Source of the DNA: Litchfieldia alkalitelluris
GTDB taxonomy: Bacteria > Bacillota > Bacilli > Bacillales > Bacillaceae_L
Direction of reading: 5' to 3'
DNA: 64,000 bases
Assembly: GCF_002019645.1 (NCBI RefSeq)
Contig: NZ_KV917374.1
Span: forward strand, 2,988,696 to 3,052,695
Shown here: positions 52,217-60,547 of the stretch, piece by piece
Layout of the letters: every line of letters starts with the position of its first letter
Position numbering within the stretch: the first letter of the stretch is position 1
Program-made: the position numbers and the translations under genes
The notes under the pieces: model-generated
Told to the model about the DNA's origin: nothing
Databases searched by the model: none
The model's input: the letters and a program-made list of their open reading frames with translations, nothing else

Positions 52217-53073
52217 TTGTGTGATCTTAATAGTGGCATTGTACAACACCTAAAAGAACCTCCTGATTTAATAATCTCAGTAATATCTACCTCGATTACT
52301 TCATATCCCCGATTTTTCAATTCATTATTAACCTTTTTGTTTACAGGAAGGCTGAATAATTTTTTGTTACCTATTGATAATACATTCGTACCAAGAGTAA
52401 ACTGCTCATCTTCAGTGACTTCTATTAATTCATAATGATTACCAAGTATTTGTATTTCCTTCTCCGTGAATGCACCAGGATAGTACAAAGCTTCCGTAGG
52501 AGAAATAATGTTAAAGACACAATCTAGATGTAAATATTTTTCAGTAAAAGGAACAGCGATCACTTCATATTCACCAAGAAGACGTTGAATATGTTCTATT
52601 GCATTACGGTTTGTCCGGTCACTTACCCCAATAAATACTTTTTTACGGTCAATTATTACATCTCCACCCTCAATTCGATCACCAATGAGGTTAAAATAGG
52701 AAATTCCTTCAGTTTCAAGCCATTTTTTTAGGATATCTTCTTCTCCTTTTCTAATATCAGCTGCCATATCGGCAACAAAAATGGTTTCTCCCAAAGTAAA
52801 ACCAATATCTCGTGTAAAGACCTGTTCAGGAAATTTTGATAATGGGTCTAATAAAATCACATCTACTCCATGATTCCTTAAAGTCTTAACAAACTGGTCA
52901 TGCTGTTCTAATGCCTTTTCAATATGAATGCCTTCATTTTTGAAATGTTTTTGAGTATCGTTGATTACGTCACGTATCGTCATATATTCCGGCTTACAAA
53001 GCACCACTCTAAAGAGATGATCGTATTCACTATGACATGAAGTTTTAACGTGAATATCTGTTCTTTCGGACAT
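52198..53073 (-). CDS. dimethylarginine dimethylaminohydrolase / arginine deiminase family protein
   Basis: 291 residues of the guanidino-modifying superfamily. Catalytic motifs in order: FPEQVFTRDIGF (Asp), RIEGGDVIID, HLDCVFNII (His-Asp) and SGGSFRCCTMPLLRS (nucleophilic Cys near the C-terminus). B. subtilis YkgA is similar. The substrate could be methylarginine, arginine or another guanidino compound; it could release ammonia and citrulline. ATG at 53073 after TAGGAGGTAATT. Confidence 0.85.
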   Translation of the reverse strand: MSERTDIHVKTSCHSEYDHLFRVVLCKPEYMTIRDVINDTQKHFKNEGIHIEKALEQHDQFVKTLRNHGVDVILLDPLSKFPEQVFTRDIGFTLGETIFVADMAADIRKGEEDILKKWLETEGISYFNLIGDRIEGGDVIIDRKKVFIGVSDRTNRNAIEHIQRLLGEYEVIAVPFTEKYLHLDCVFNIISPTEALYYPGAFTEKEIQILGNHYELIEVTEDEQFTLGTNVLSIGNKKLFSLPVNKKVNNELKNRGYEVIEVDITEIIKSGGSFRCCTMPLLRSHKEKTDA

Positions 53074-53199
53074 AATTACCTCCTACTAATTCGTTTAAAG
53101 GTAGTTTGTCCAAGAAAGGATAAATCATTAAAATTATAAGAATCAGAATTCTCTTGACTTCTTTTAAGAATCTAGGCATACTATAAAAAATAAAACGAA

Positions 53200-53432
53200 C
53201 TATGATAAGGATTAGTATGTAGAAATTTATATGACAGAGAGTGAAGCTCTTAGCTGGAAAGCTTCATCATAATAAATCTACAGAACCTACCCTTTGAGTC
53301 CTATGGGAAAAACATAGGCGTTTAACCAACGTTAACGGTCCAAGTGGGGTATTTTTATCCAACTAAGGTGGTACCACGGAAGTATAGAGCCTTTCGTCCT
53401 TAATTTTATTAGGGATGAATGGCTCTTTTTTG
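53200..53432 (+). promoter_or_regulatory. proline T-box leader of proBA
   Basis: A tRNA-sensing leader. The T-box sequence AAGGTGGTACCACGG is at 53365-53379. Stem I ends with GAACCTACCCTTTGAG, so the specifier codon is CCT (Pro) at 53286-53288. A terminator hairpin (53386-53432: AGAGCC/GGCTCT with inner GTCCT/AGGGAT, then TTTTTT) is alternative to the antiterminator. Uncharged tRNA-Pro should switch proBA on. Confidence 0.92.
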
Positions 53433-53465
53433 TATAGGAATAGATTATTAAGAAGGAGTATAGTG

Positions 53466-54569
53466 ATGGATAAGAAGCGAATTGTTGTAAAGATTGGTAG
53501 TAGCTCTTTAACAAACTCCAAGGGGGAGATAGATCAAGAAAAAATCATCGACCATATAAGTGCTATATCTAAATTAATGGAAGTAGGTCATGAAGTTCTA
53601 CTTGTTTCATCTGGAGCAGTAGCAGCTGGGTTTAAAAAGTTAGGCTATTCTTCAAGACCAATTACGATAAAAGGGAAACAAGCTGCTGCAGCGGTAGGTC
53701 AAGGCTTATTAATACAAAAATATATTGAGTGTTTTAAGCAATTTAGAATAATCCCAGCTCAAATTTTATTAACTAGAAGCGATTTTTCAAAGCGTGAAAG
53801 CTATAGAAATGCTTTTGCTACCATTACTGAATTAATAGGTAGGAATATATTACCAATTATTAATGAAAACGACACAGTTTCAATCGAAGAATTAACCTTT
53901 GGTGATAATGACATGTTGTCTGCACTTTTGAGTGGATTAGTACATGCAGACCAACTTATAATTCTTACTGATATCAACGGCTTATATGATTCAAATCCGA
54001 AAGAAAACCCACATGCTAATAAGATATCCTCACTCGAATATATTACAGATGATCTCCTTTTAATCGCTGAAGGGACAGGATCAAAGATTGGCACAGGTGG
54101 GATGCAATCAAAATTATTGGCTGCAAAAACGGCTCTATCTTTAGGAGTAAAAGTGTTTATTGGTAAAGGGGACGGACAGAGTAAATTAGTAAATATTATG
54201 AATGGCAATGGTGATGGCACTTACATAGGATCAGATGAGCTGGGGAGTTTGAACACAGTAAAACAGTGGATTGCATTTCACTCAGAAGTGTCTGGTCAAA
54301 TATATATTGATGAAGGTGCTGAAAATGCATTGATCAACGGGGGGAAAAGCCTTCTCCCTGCAGGAGTTAGCGATATAAAAGGGGTTTTCTCAAAAGGGGA
54401 TGTGGTAGAAGTTTACGGGAAATATGAGCTTCTTGGAAAAGGAGAAGTCTCACTATCATCAGAAAACTTACTTAATTTTATAGAAAAAAGAACTGCCGAT
54501 ACTTCCACCAAATTAACAATGTCAACAGAAGTTATTCATCGAAATAAATGGGTGAAATCATTAATTTAA
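53466..54569 (+). CDS. proB: glutamate 5-kinase
   Basis: First step of proline synthesis: ATP + glutamate to glutamyl-5-phosphate. 367 residues from ATG 53466 (after AGAAGGAGTATAGTG); an upstream frame to 53415 lies in the T-box terminator. Amino acid kinase domain: RIVVKIGSSSLTN, LLVSSGAVAAG, IINENDTVS, FGDNDMLSALLSG and GSKIGTGGMQSKL; then a C-terminal PUA domain (GGKSLLPAGVSDIKG). Controlled by the proline T-box. Confidence 0.96.
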   Translation: MDKKRIVVKIGSSSLTNSKGEIDQEKIIDHISAISKLMEVGHEVLLVSSGAVAAGFKKLGYSSRPITIKGKQAAAAVGQGLLIQKYIECFKQFRIIPAQILLTRSDFSKRESYRNAFATITELIGRNILPIINENDTVSIEELTFGDNDMLSALLSGLVHADQLIILTDINGLYDSNPKENPHANKISSLEYITDDLLLIAEGTGSKIGTGGMQSKLLAAKTALSLGVKVFIGKGDGQSKLVNIMNGNGDGTYIGSDELGSLNTVKQWIAFHSEVSGQIYIDEGAENALINGGKSLLPAGVSDIKGVFSKGDVVEVYGKYELLGKGEVSLSSENLLNFIEKRTADTSTKLTMSTEVIHRNKWVKSLI

Positions 54570-54578
54570 AGGAGTCGA

Positions 54579-55832
54579 ATGAAGATGAATGAGATAATTA
54601 TGAAAGGTCAAAAAGCGAAACAGGCAAGCTTTTCTTTAGTGAATTTCTCAACAACTGAAAAAAACTATGCTCTCAAACAAATTGCTGAACAACTTTTAAT
54701 TGATCAAAATGAAATACTTTCTGAAAACCAAAAGGACATTCACCTTGGTAAACAAAATGGTCTATCTGAAAATGTTCTAGATCGAATATTATTAAATTCT
54801 AAAAGAATTAGGGATATTGTGCATGCGATTGAGTTGTTAATTGAAATGAAAGATCCGATTGGAGAAACCCTAGAAACAATTACAAAAGAAAACGGGCTAC
54901 TAATAAAAAAGAATAGAGTTCCACTTGGTGTAATTGGCATGATTTATGAGGCTAGACCTAATGTAACTGTAGATGCGGCCACGTTATCACTTAAAACGGG
55001 GAATGCAGTAATCTTAAGGGGTAGTTCATCTGCAGCTTTTTCAAATAAAGCTCTTATTGCTAGTGTGCATCAAGCTTTGAAAAGAACCTCTATTCCTGTT
55101 GAGTCCATTCAGTTGATTGAAGACAATAGTAGAGAGACTGCTAAACAACTCTTTCATTTGAACGAATATTTGGATGTGTTAATACCTAGAGGGGGGAAAC
55201 AACTTATTGAAACAGTGATTAGGGAAGCATCTGTCCCTGTCATAGAAACAGGAGCAGGAAATTGCCATATTTTTATTGATGAGTCAGCAGATTTAGCTAT
55301 GACTAAAACAATAGTAATTAACGCAAAAACACAACGACCATCTGTATGTAATTCCGTGGAGTCACTTTTAATCGATGAGAAATGGTTTGAGACCAATGGA
55401 GCAGATCTAATAAATCTATTATTCGAACATGGCATATTAGTCATAGGTGATGAACGAGTATGTGAAATATCTTCAGAAATAAAGAAAGCAGAAGAGGAAG
55501 ATTGGTACACTGAATACTTAGATTTAACTTTAAGCATCAAGATTGTTGGGTCTGTTGAAGAAGCCATTACTCATATTAATAAGTATGGAACAAAACATTC
55601 AGAAGCAATCATAACTGAAGATGATGATCGAGCATCACTATTTATGAAAAATGTTGATTCAGCTGCAGTTTATCATAATGCTTCTACTAGGTTCACTGAT
55701 GGTTTTGAATTCGGCTATGGAGCTGAAATAGGTATTAGCACACAAAAATTACATGCCAGGGGTCCTATGGGCTTAAATGCATTAACATCTTCAAAGTATT
55801 TTATATATGGTCAAGGTCAAATTAGGATTTAA
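54579..55832 (+). CDS. proA: gamma-glutamyl phosphate reductase
   Basis: Second step of proline synthesis, reducing glutamyl-5-phosphate to the semialdehyde. 417 residues of the aldehyde dehydrogenase superfamily: [52 protein letters not shown] and the catalytic Cys in [16 protein letters not shown]. Follows proB by nine bases in the same operon. proC is not here. Confidence 0.96.
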   Translation: MKMNEIIMKGQKAKQASFSLVNFSTTEKNYALKQIAEQLLIDQNEILSENQKDIHLGKQNGLSENVLDRILLNSKRIRDIVHAIELLIEMKDPIGETLETITKENGLLIKKNRVPLGVIGMIYEARPNVTVDAATLSLKTGNAVILRGSSSAAFSNKALIASVHQALKRTSIPVESIQLIEDNSRETAKQLFHLNEYLDVLIPRGGKQLIETVIREASVPVIETGAGNCHIFIDESADLAMTKTIVINAKTQRPSVCNSVESLLIDEKWFETNGADLINLLFEHGILVIGDERVCEISSEIKKAEEEDWYTEYLDLTLSIKIVGSVEEAITHINKYGTKHSEAIITEDDDRASLFMKNVDSAAVYHNASTRFTDGFEFGYGAEIGISTQKLHARGPMGLNALTSSKYFIYGQGQIRI

Positions 55833-56071
55833 TTGAATAGAAGCATTTTACTTGAATGAAACTAACAATAAGTGGTTAACTAGTCAATATAACTTTCTTT
55901 ATTACATCTAAAGCTAGTTTCACGATCTTTGTTTTTTAACCGTCAAAAAGACAGTGGTACATAAAATTATAACCATTTAATTTGAAAACCACTTTTTCAA
56001 CTTTTTACGTTCGAGTAGAAACGAATTGTTCAGAAAAAGCTTTAAGAGAGAATTACGAATGGAGAGAAGAC

Positions 56072-56749
56072 ATGGATAATCATTCATTAAAAAAAGAACA
56101 AATTATTGAAGCTTTCGAGTTTCGACATGCCACAAAACAGTTTGATCCAACTAAGAAGATTAGTGAAGAAGACTTTTCTTTTATTTTAGAAACTGGAAGG
56201 TTATCACCAAGCTCAATTGGGTTAGAGCCTTGGAAATTCTTAGTTATTGAAAATGAGCAGTTAAAAGAAAGATTGAGAGAGATTTCTTGGGGAGCACAAG
56301 GTCAGTTGCCTACTGCAAGTCATTTTGTTATCATCCTTGCAAGAACAATTAAGGATGTTAAATATGATTCAGAATATATTAAAAATCATATGATTAATGT
56401 AAAGAAGTTCCCAGAAGAATTAATGGCTAGAATTCAAGAAAGATACAAAACTTTTCAAGAATCTGATTTTAAAGTACTGGAAAACGAAAGAACGATATTT
56501 GATTGGTCATGTAAGCAATGCTATATAGCGCTCGCTAATATGATGACTGCTGCAGCTCAAATTGGAATCGATTCATGCCCGATTGAAGGGTTTGATTATG
56601 ATAAAGTCTCGAATCTTTTAGATGCTGAAGGACTACTTGAGGATGGTCATTTAAACATTGCGGTGATGGTTGCTTTTGGATATCGCTCTGAGGAACCTCG
56701 TCCTAAGATACGTAAGCCGTTGAATGATATAGTGCAGTGGGTAAGGTAA
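56072..56749 (+). CDS. NAD(P)H-dependent nitroreductase-family oxidoreductase (YfkO-like)
   Basis: FMN-binding nitroreductase fold, 225 residues. Matches B. subtilis YfkO closely in my memory: FRHATKQFDP, ETGRLSPSSIGLEPWKF, GQLPTASHFVIILAR, SKQ-like WSCKQCYIALANMMTAAAQ and CPIEGFDYDKV. Reduces nitro compounds or quinones with NAD(P)H. The longest frame starts at 55982, but GGAGAGAAGAC precedes ATG 56072. No close operon partner; the upstream 240 bases show nothing notable. Confidence 0.88.
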   Translation: MDNHSLKKEQIIEAFEFRHATKQFDPTKKISEEDFSFILETGRLSPSSIGLEPWKFLVIENEQLKERLREISWGAQGQLPTASHFVIILARTIKDVKYDSEYIKNHMINVKKFPEELMARIQERYKTFQESDFKVLENERTIFDWSCKQCYIALANMMTAAAQIGIDSCPIEGFDYDKVSNLLDAEGLLEDGHLNIAVMVAFGYRSEEPRPKIRKPLNDIVQWVR

Positions 56750-56794
56750 CAATAATCAATTATTTATGTAAATAGCTTTTTTGATTTTTCATTG

Positions 56795-57045
56795 TCGTTT
56801 TTGTCTACACTGAAAATAACTTTGGTTGTGGAGTTCCATGAGCTGCGATCCACTTGCTTTCCGCGGGGTGGTCCGTGAGCCTCCTCGTCGCCAGGGGCGG
56901 GCTCCTGCGGGGTCCCACGAGACCACTGGATCCCGCAGGAGTCAAGTGGCTCTTCACTCATTCCACACTTCGGAAGACCTTCATACTACATGGTGCTGCT
57001 GTAATTATCATGACGGTCTACCTGGGTTTAAGTTTTAATCACGCT
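56795..57045 (+). repeat. dispersed intergenic repeat, best-preserved copy
   Basis: GTCTACACTGAAAATAACTT opens the unit. Then follow GAGTTCCATGAGCTGCGATC, CTTTCCGCGGGGTGGTCCG, GTGAGCCTCCTCGTCGCC, GCTCCTGCGGGGTCCCACG, ACTGGATCCCGCAGGAGTC and TCATTCCACACTT, then a boundary module CATACTACATGGTGCTGCTG...GGTCTACC. Strong internal complementarity, e.g. TCCTGCGGG/CCCGCAGGA and CCACTTG/CAAGTGG. Three spurious reading frames run through it. Confidence 0.9.
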
Positions 57046-57084
57046 TATTCAATGACAATAATAAAAGCAGGGGAGAGAGGTTTT

Positions 57085-57996
57085 ATGAAATTAAGTATAC
57101 TCGATCAGTCACCTGTTTATGAGGGATGTTCTTTTGAAGAAGCTCTAGATAAGTCCATTCAGCTAGCTCAATTAGGAGAGTCTTTAGGGTATGAGCGTTA
57201 TTGGTTGACAGAGCATCATAACTTTAAAAGTTTAGCCAGTTCTGCGCCTGAGATAATCTTAGCAACGATTGGTTCAAAAACTAATAAAATACGAATCGGT
57301 TCTGGTGCAGTATTGTTACCTCATTATAAATCTTATAAGGTAGCTGAAGTTTTTAATACGCTAGCTGCTCTGTTTCCGAACCGTGTGGATATAGGAGTAG
57401 GAAGAGCACCTGGTGGATCAGCAGAAGCTACAATGGCATTATCGGATAATTATTTACAGGAAGTATATAAATTTCCACAAAAAATTCGAGAATTAATTTA
57501 TTTTCTGCAATTAGAAAACCAAGAAACCAATCCATTACCTGTACCAATCCCAAACATAAAACCACAAATCTGGCTTTTAGGCACAAGCAAAAAAAGCGCT
57601 CTGCTGGCTGCTGAATATGGAGTTTCATATGCATTTGGTCAATTTATGAGTGATAAAAATGGTAGTGAAATAATAGCTGAATATATTCAAAACTTCAAAT
57701 CTGAACATACAGTAAAAAGTCCTAAGGCACTAATCACAGTGAATGTGTTTTGCGCAGAAACAAAGGAAAGAGCAGATGAAGTAATGACTAATATGTATAA
57801 AAGGAAAACGGTTCAAGGTAAAATAGAAGAAAATGATATGACAGACACCATTGTCGGTGATTCAATAGAAGTGAAAGATAGGTTAGAGGAAATTAGAGCT
57901 ATGCATCAAGTTGAGGAGATTATGTTAAATGTACCTTCAATAAATTATCATGATCGAATAAAAAGTTTTAAATTAATAGCAGAAGAGTTGTTATAA
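57085..57996 (+). CDS. luciferase-like monooxygenase (LLM class, MsnO8 group)
   Basis: 303 residues from ATG 57085 (after GGGGAGAGAGGTTTT). A longer in-frame reading to 56854 runs through the dispersed repeat and is not real. Bacterial-luciferase TIM-barrel flavoenzyme: MKLSILDQSPVYEG, ERYWLTEHHNFKSLASSAPEI, IRIGSGAVLLPHYKSYKVAE, RVDIGVGRAPGGS and LLGTSKKSALLAAEYG. Uses reduced flavin and oxygen; substrate unknown. Confidence 0.88.
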   Translation: MKLSILDQSPVYEGCSFEEALDKSIQLAQLGESLGYERYWLTEHHNFKSLASSAPEIILATIGSKTNKIRIGSGAVLLPHYKSYKVAEVFNTLAALFPNRVDIGVGRAPGGSAEATMALSDNYLQEVYKFPQKIRELIYFLQLENQETNPLPVPIPNIKPQIWLLGTSKKSALLAAEYGVSYAFGQFMSDKNGSEIIAEYIQNFKSEHTVKSPKALITVNVFCAETKERADEVMTNMYKRKTVQGKIEENDMTDTIVGDSIEVKDRLEEIRAMHQVEEIMLNVPSINYHDRIKSFKLIAEELL

Positions 57997-58023
57997 ATCT
58001 TATGTACGAAGGAAGATGCATCT

Positions 58024-58965
58024 TCATCCTCGCTTCAATGATAATTGCAAAATAGGTTGAATGGTTTGCTCATTCAGAATAATCACTTTGGAAGAGTAAT
58101 CAGAGTGTTCCTGATAACATAATAATAACTCATGATAAAATTCCAAAAGTTTTCTTACTATATTTATCGTGTCTTTTGAAAAAATTCCTGAACGATTACA
58201 AATAATATTTTCATATTTCTCTACAATTTTACGAGTAGATTTGAGAGTCTTTGAGAAATCCTTCATATTATATACATCACTTAGATTTGCACTGAAATAA
58301 TTAATGTCTTGTTCAATATATTTATTTAAAACTGAGTTAAGGTCATGTTTTTTAATTTCTTCCTCATTGTCGTTAAAAATAAATTGATTTAGCATAATTA
58401 AATCAGATTTTAACGGTTGGTTTAAAAAACTAAGGTAAATTCTTAATGTGTTAAACGCATCGTACATTGGGTTATGCTTTTCTCCAATAAAATCCAAACC
58501 ATAAAGCTGAAGAGCGTTTTCGACCGAGTATTGGTTTTTAGTTACTCTTTTAGAAAAAATCGCTTGAAAGTCAATATATCTCTTTTCAATTTTCGAAATT
58601 GTTGCTGGTGAAATCTGATGTTGCTCAGCATCTATCTTTAGTCTACATAAATCACTTTTAGACCATGAAAAGAAACGTGTTTTCTTAATTCCTCCAACCC
58701 AATCAAGAAAAAGTTCGAACACCACTGAAAAGTTATTAGCATCCACTAAATCATCATCACTAATTCCTGTTAATTGTTTACAAAACGGTGATAACGGCTT
58801 TAGTTGATTTGGACGAATATACTGGTCAAAGTATTGAATTTCTTCTGTTTTAATATCATATTTAACTGCGCCCAATCTAATACTTTCCATACTTGTAAAT
58901 GTCATACCCCTATTAGAGCAAAGCATTTCAAAGTCGAAGAACACATATTGTTTCACAGTTGCCAT
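58024..58965 (-). CDS. DEDDh 3'-5' exonuclease with C-terminal extension
   Basis: 313 residues. The N-terminal exonuclease domain has FFDFEM (first Asp and Glu), SWSKSDLCRL (second Asp) and HNPMYDAFNTLRIY (His and last Asp), all in the right order. The last 120 residues are helical with no recognised domain. It belongs to the KapD/inhibitor-of-KinA-like exonucleases. ATG 58965 after GAAGGAGGGAATTTAAAC. Another DEDDh exonuclease gene lies 0.9 kb away on the same strand. Confidence 0.82.
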   Translation of the reverse strand: MATVKQYVFFDFEMLCSNRGMTFTSMESIRLGAVKYDIKTEEIQYFDQYIRPNQLKPLSPFCKQLTGISDDDLVDANNFSVVFELFLDWVGGIKKTRFFSWSKSDLCRLKIDAEQHQISPATISKIEKRYIDFQAIFSKRVTKNQYSVENALQLYGLDFIGEKHNPMYDAFNTLRIYLSFLNQPLKSDLIMLNQFIFNDNEEEIKKHDLNSVLNKYIEQDINYFSANLSDVYNMKDFSKTLKSTRKIVEKYENIICNRSGIFSKDTINIVRKLLEFYHELLLCYQEHSDYSSKVIILNEQTIQPILQLSLKRG

Positions 58966-59071
58966 GTTTAAATTCCCTCCTTCCTAACAGCATATTATAA
59001 TAGAAATAAATATAGTATGAAACTATCAATATATTCCAAGAAAAATCCTCATAGAAAGGACGATTGATAAA

Positions 59072-59701
59072 ATGACAGAATCTAATTTAGTCTGGTACGC
59101 TTGTTACGGTTCGAATTTGGATCGAAATCGCTTTTTATGCTACATAGAAGGAGGCAATCCAAAGGGTTCAGCAAAAAAGGAAGTGGGTTGTAAGGACAAA
59201 ACACATCCTTTAGTAGAGAAGGAAATGATTATACCACATCCTTTATATTTCGCTAAAAATGCAGGGCGTTGGAATAATGGAGGTGTTGCTTTTATTGGCC
59301 ATAAAGAAAGCGAGAAGGAATTCACTTTAGGCAGAATGTATTTAATCACAGCTGAGCAGTTTAAGGATGTGGTTAGGCAGGAAAATGATGATTTCAGTTT
59401 AAGTGTGAATCTTACTGATGTGATAAAGAAAAAATCAATGACTTTCAGAAAATCATGGTATGGACATATCATTAGTTTAGGGGAGGTTGAAAATTATCCA
59501 ATCTTCACATTTACGGCATACTGGGATAAAGCTGATGTTCAATATCAAGTACCCTCAAATGAATATTTAGCTACAATCCTCCGTGGCTTATTAAATACGC
59601 ATAAGTTAACAAATCAAGAGCTAATTGACTATATTATCGATAAGCCTGGTATCAAAGATAATTATACGTCGGATCAAATTTTAAGTTTATTAAATAAATA
59701 G
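59072..59701 (+). CDS. gamma-glutamylcyclotransferase-fold protein
   Basis: 209 residues. The N-terminus VWYACYGSNLDRNRFLCYI is the substrate-binding YGSN loop of the GGCT/AIG2 fold, and GRMYLITAEQFKDVVRQEN is also typical. The catalytic Glu cannot be placed with certainty. It may act on glutamyl peptides, but families with this fold vary. Ribosome site GAAAGGACG. The terminator overlaps its stop. Confidence 0.75.
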   Translation: MTESNLVWYACYGSNLDRNRFLCYIEGGNPKGSAKKEVGCKDKTHPLVEKEMIIPHPLYFAKNAGRWNNGGVAFIGHKESEKEFTLGRMYLITAEQFKDVVRQENDDFSLSVNLTDVIKKKSMTFRKSWYGHIISLGEVENYPIFTFTAYWDKADVQYQVPSNEYLATILRGLLNTHKLTNQELIDYIIDKPGIKDNYTSDQILSLLNK

Positions 59702-59735
59702 CTAAGCGATGGAAATTTCGCTTAGCTATTTATTT
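59697..59735 (+). terminator. terminator
   Basis: AAATAGCTAAGCGA, six-base loop, TCGCTTAGCTATTTATTT. Confidence 0.85.
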
Positions 59736-59838
59736 ATCTAACTACTTGGAAACACTATGAATCATATTCCTGAAAACTCGAGTAACAGAGTTATAAAAAT
59801 AATAGCTATCGGTTTATCTAAGGAAAGGATTCCTTGTA

Positions 59839-60546
59839 TTATATACTTCGTGTTACTTCTAAAAGATCATTATATTTCAAAAGTTGATCTGTTTCATTTA
59901 TAAGTTTAATAAAGATTTCTGCGGTCATAATCGCATCGTTTAATGCATGATGTCTTTCTTTTTGATCAATCTGATAATATTCAACAAGCTGATCCAAAAA
60001 GTTATTATTATCAGGATAAATCCAATTAGCTAGAGCATGAGAATCAATTACTTCTGGCGAGAAATCGGGAAGCCCCCACGTTTTAATTGTCGATTGTAGA
60101 AATGGGATATCAAAGCTAGCTGGATGAGCAACTAAGACTGTCTCTTGACTAAAATCAATAAATTTCTTTAGAACCCAAGGAAAGTAGTGGCTGCTGTTAA
60201 TCTCTTTATCAGTTAGTCCAGTTAGTTGTTTTATCGAGTGTGGTACCTTATCAATAGGTCTAACTACCTTATAGAATGACTCATCTCTTAGAATTTCTCC
60301 ACCTCTGATTTTAACAGCTCCGACAGAGAGTACTTCATCACCTAGTTCTGGGAAAAAGCCGGTAGTTTCTAAGTCAAATACAGTAAAAGTAACTGCCGAA
60401 AGATCTTTTTCCTTTTCGATGGCTATTGTATTATTTGAAATAAAATGTAAATCGTTTTGTGTATTTCGTCGTATTTGTTTTAATTTATATTTGATCATAA
60501 ATTGTTTCCAAAGATAATAATGCAGAATTTTAATATCAACAGGCAT
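59839..60546 (-). CDS. DnaQ-like 3'-5' exonuclease
   Basis: DEDDh exonuclease of about 235 residues: VFDLETTGFFPELGDEVLSVGAVKI, HPASFDIPFL and HHALNDAIMTAEIF. The 50-residue N-terminal extension is basic and helical (MIKYKLKQIRRN). Start at ATG 60546: the stop of the upstream gene is one base before, and its ribosome site (AGAGGTG) lies in that gene's last codons, so translation is coupled. Pairing with a DUF294 protein is known in other bacteria; the joint role is unknown. Confidence 0.85.
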   Translation of the reverse strand: MPVDIKILHYYLWKQFMIKYKLKQIRRNTQNDLHFISNNTIAIEKEKDLSAVTFTVFDLETTGFFPELGDEVLSVGAVKIRGGEILRDESFYKVVRPIDKVPHSIKQLTGLTDKEINSSHYFPWVLKKFIDFSQETVLVAHPASFDIPFLQSTIKTWGLPDFSPEVIDSHALANWIYPDNNNFLDQLVEYYQIDQKERHHALNDAIMTAEIFIKLINETDQLLKYNDLLEVTRSI

Positions 60547-60547
60547 C

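Noticed and set aside
56764-57084. Three reading frames, including an upstream extension of the luciferase-like gene
   Set aside because: They run through the dispersed GC-rich repeat, have no ribosome site, and the family N-terminus MKLSILDQSP starts at 57085.
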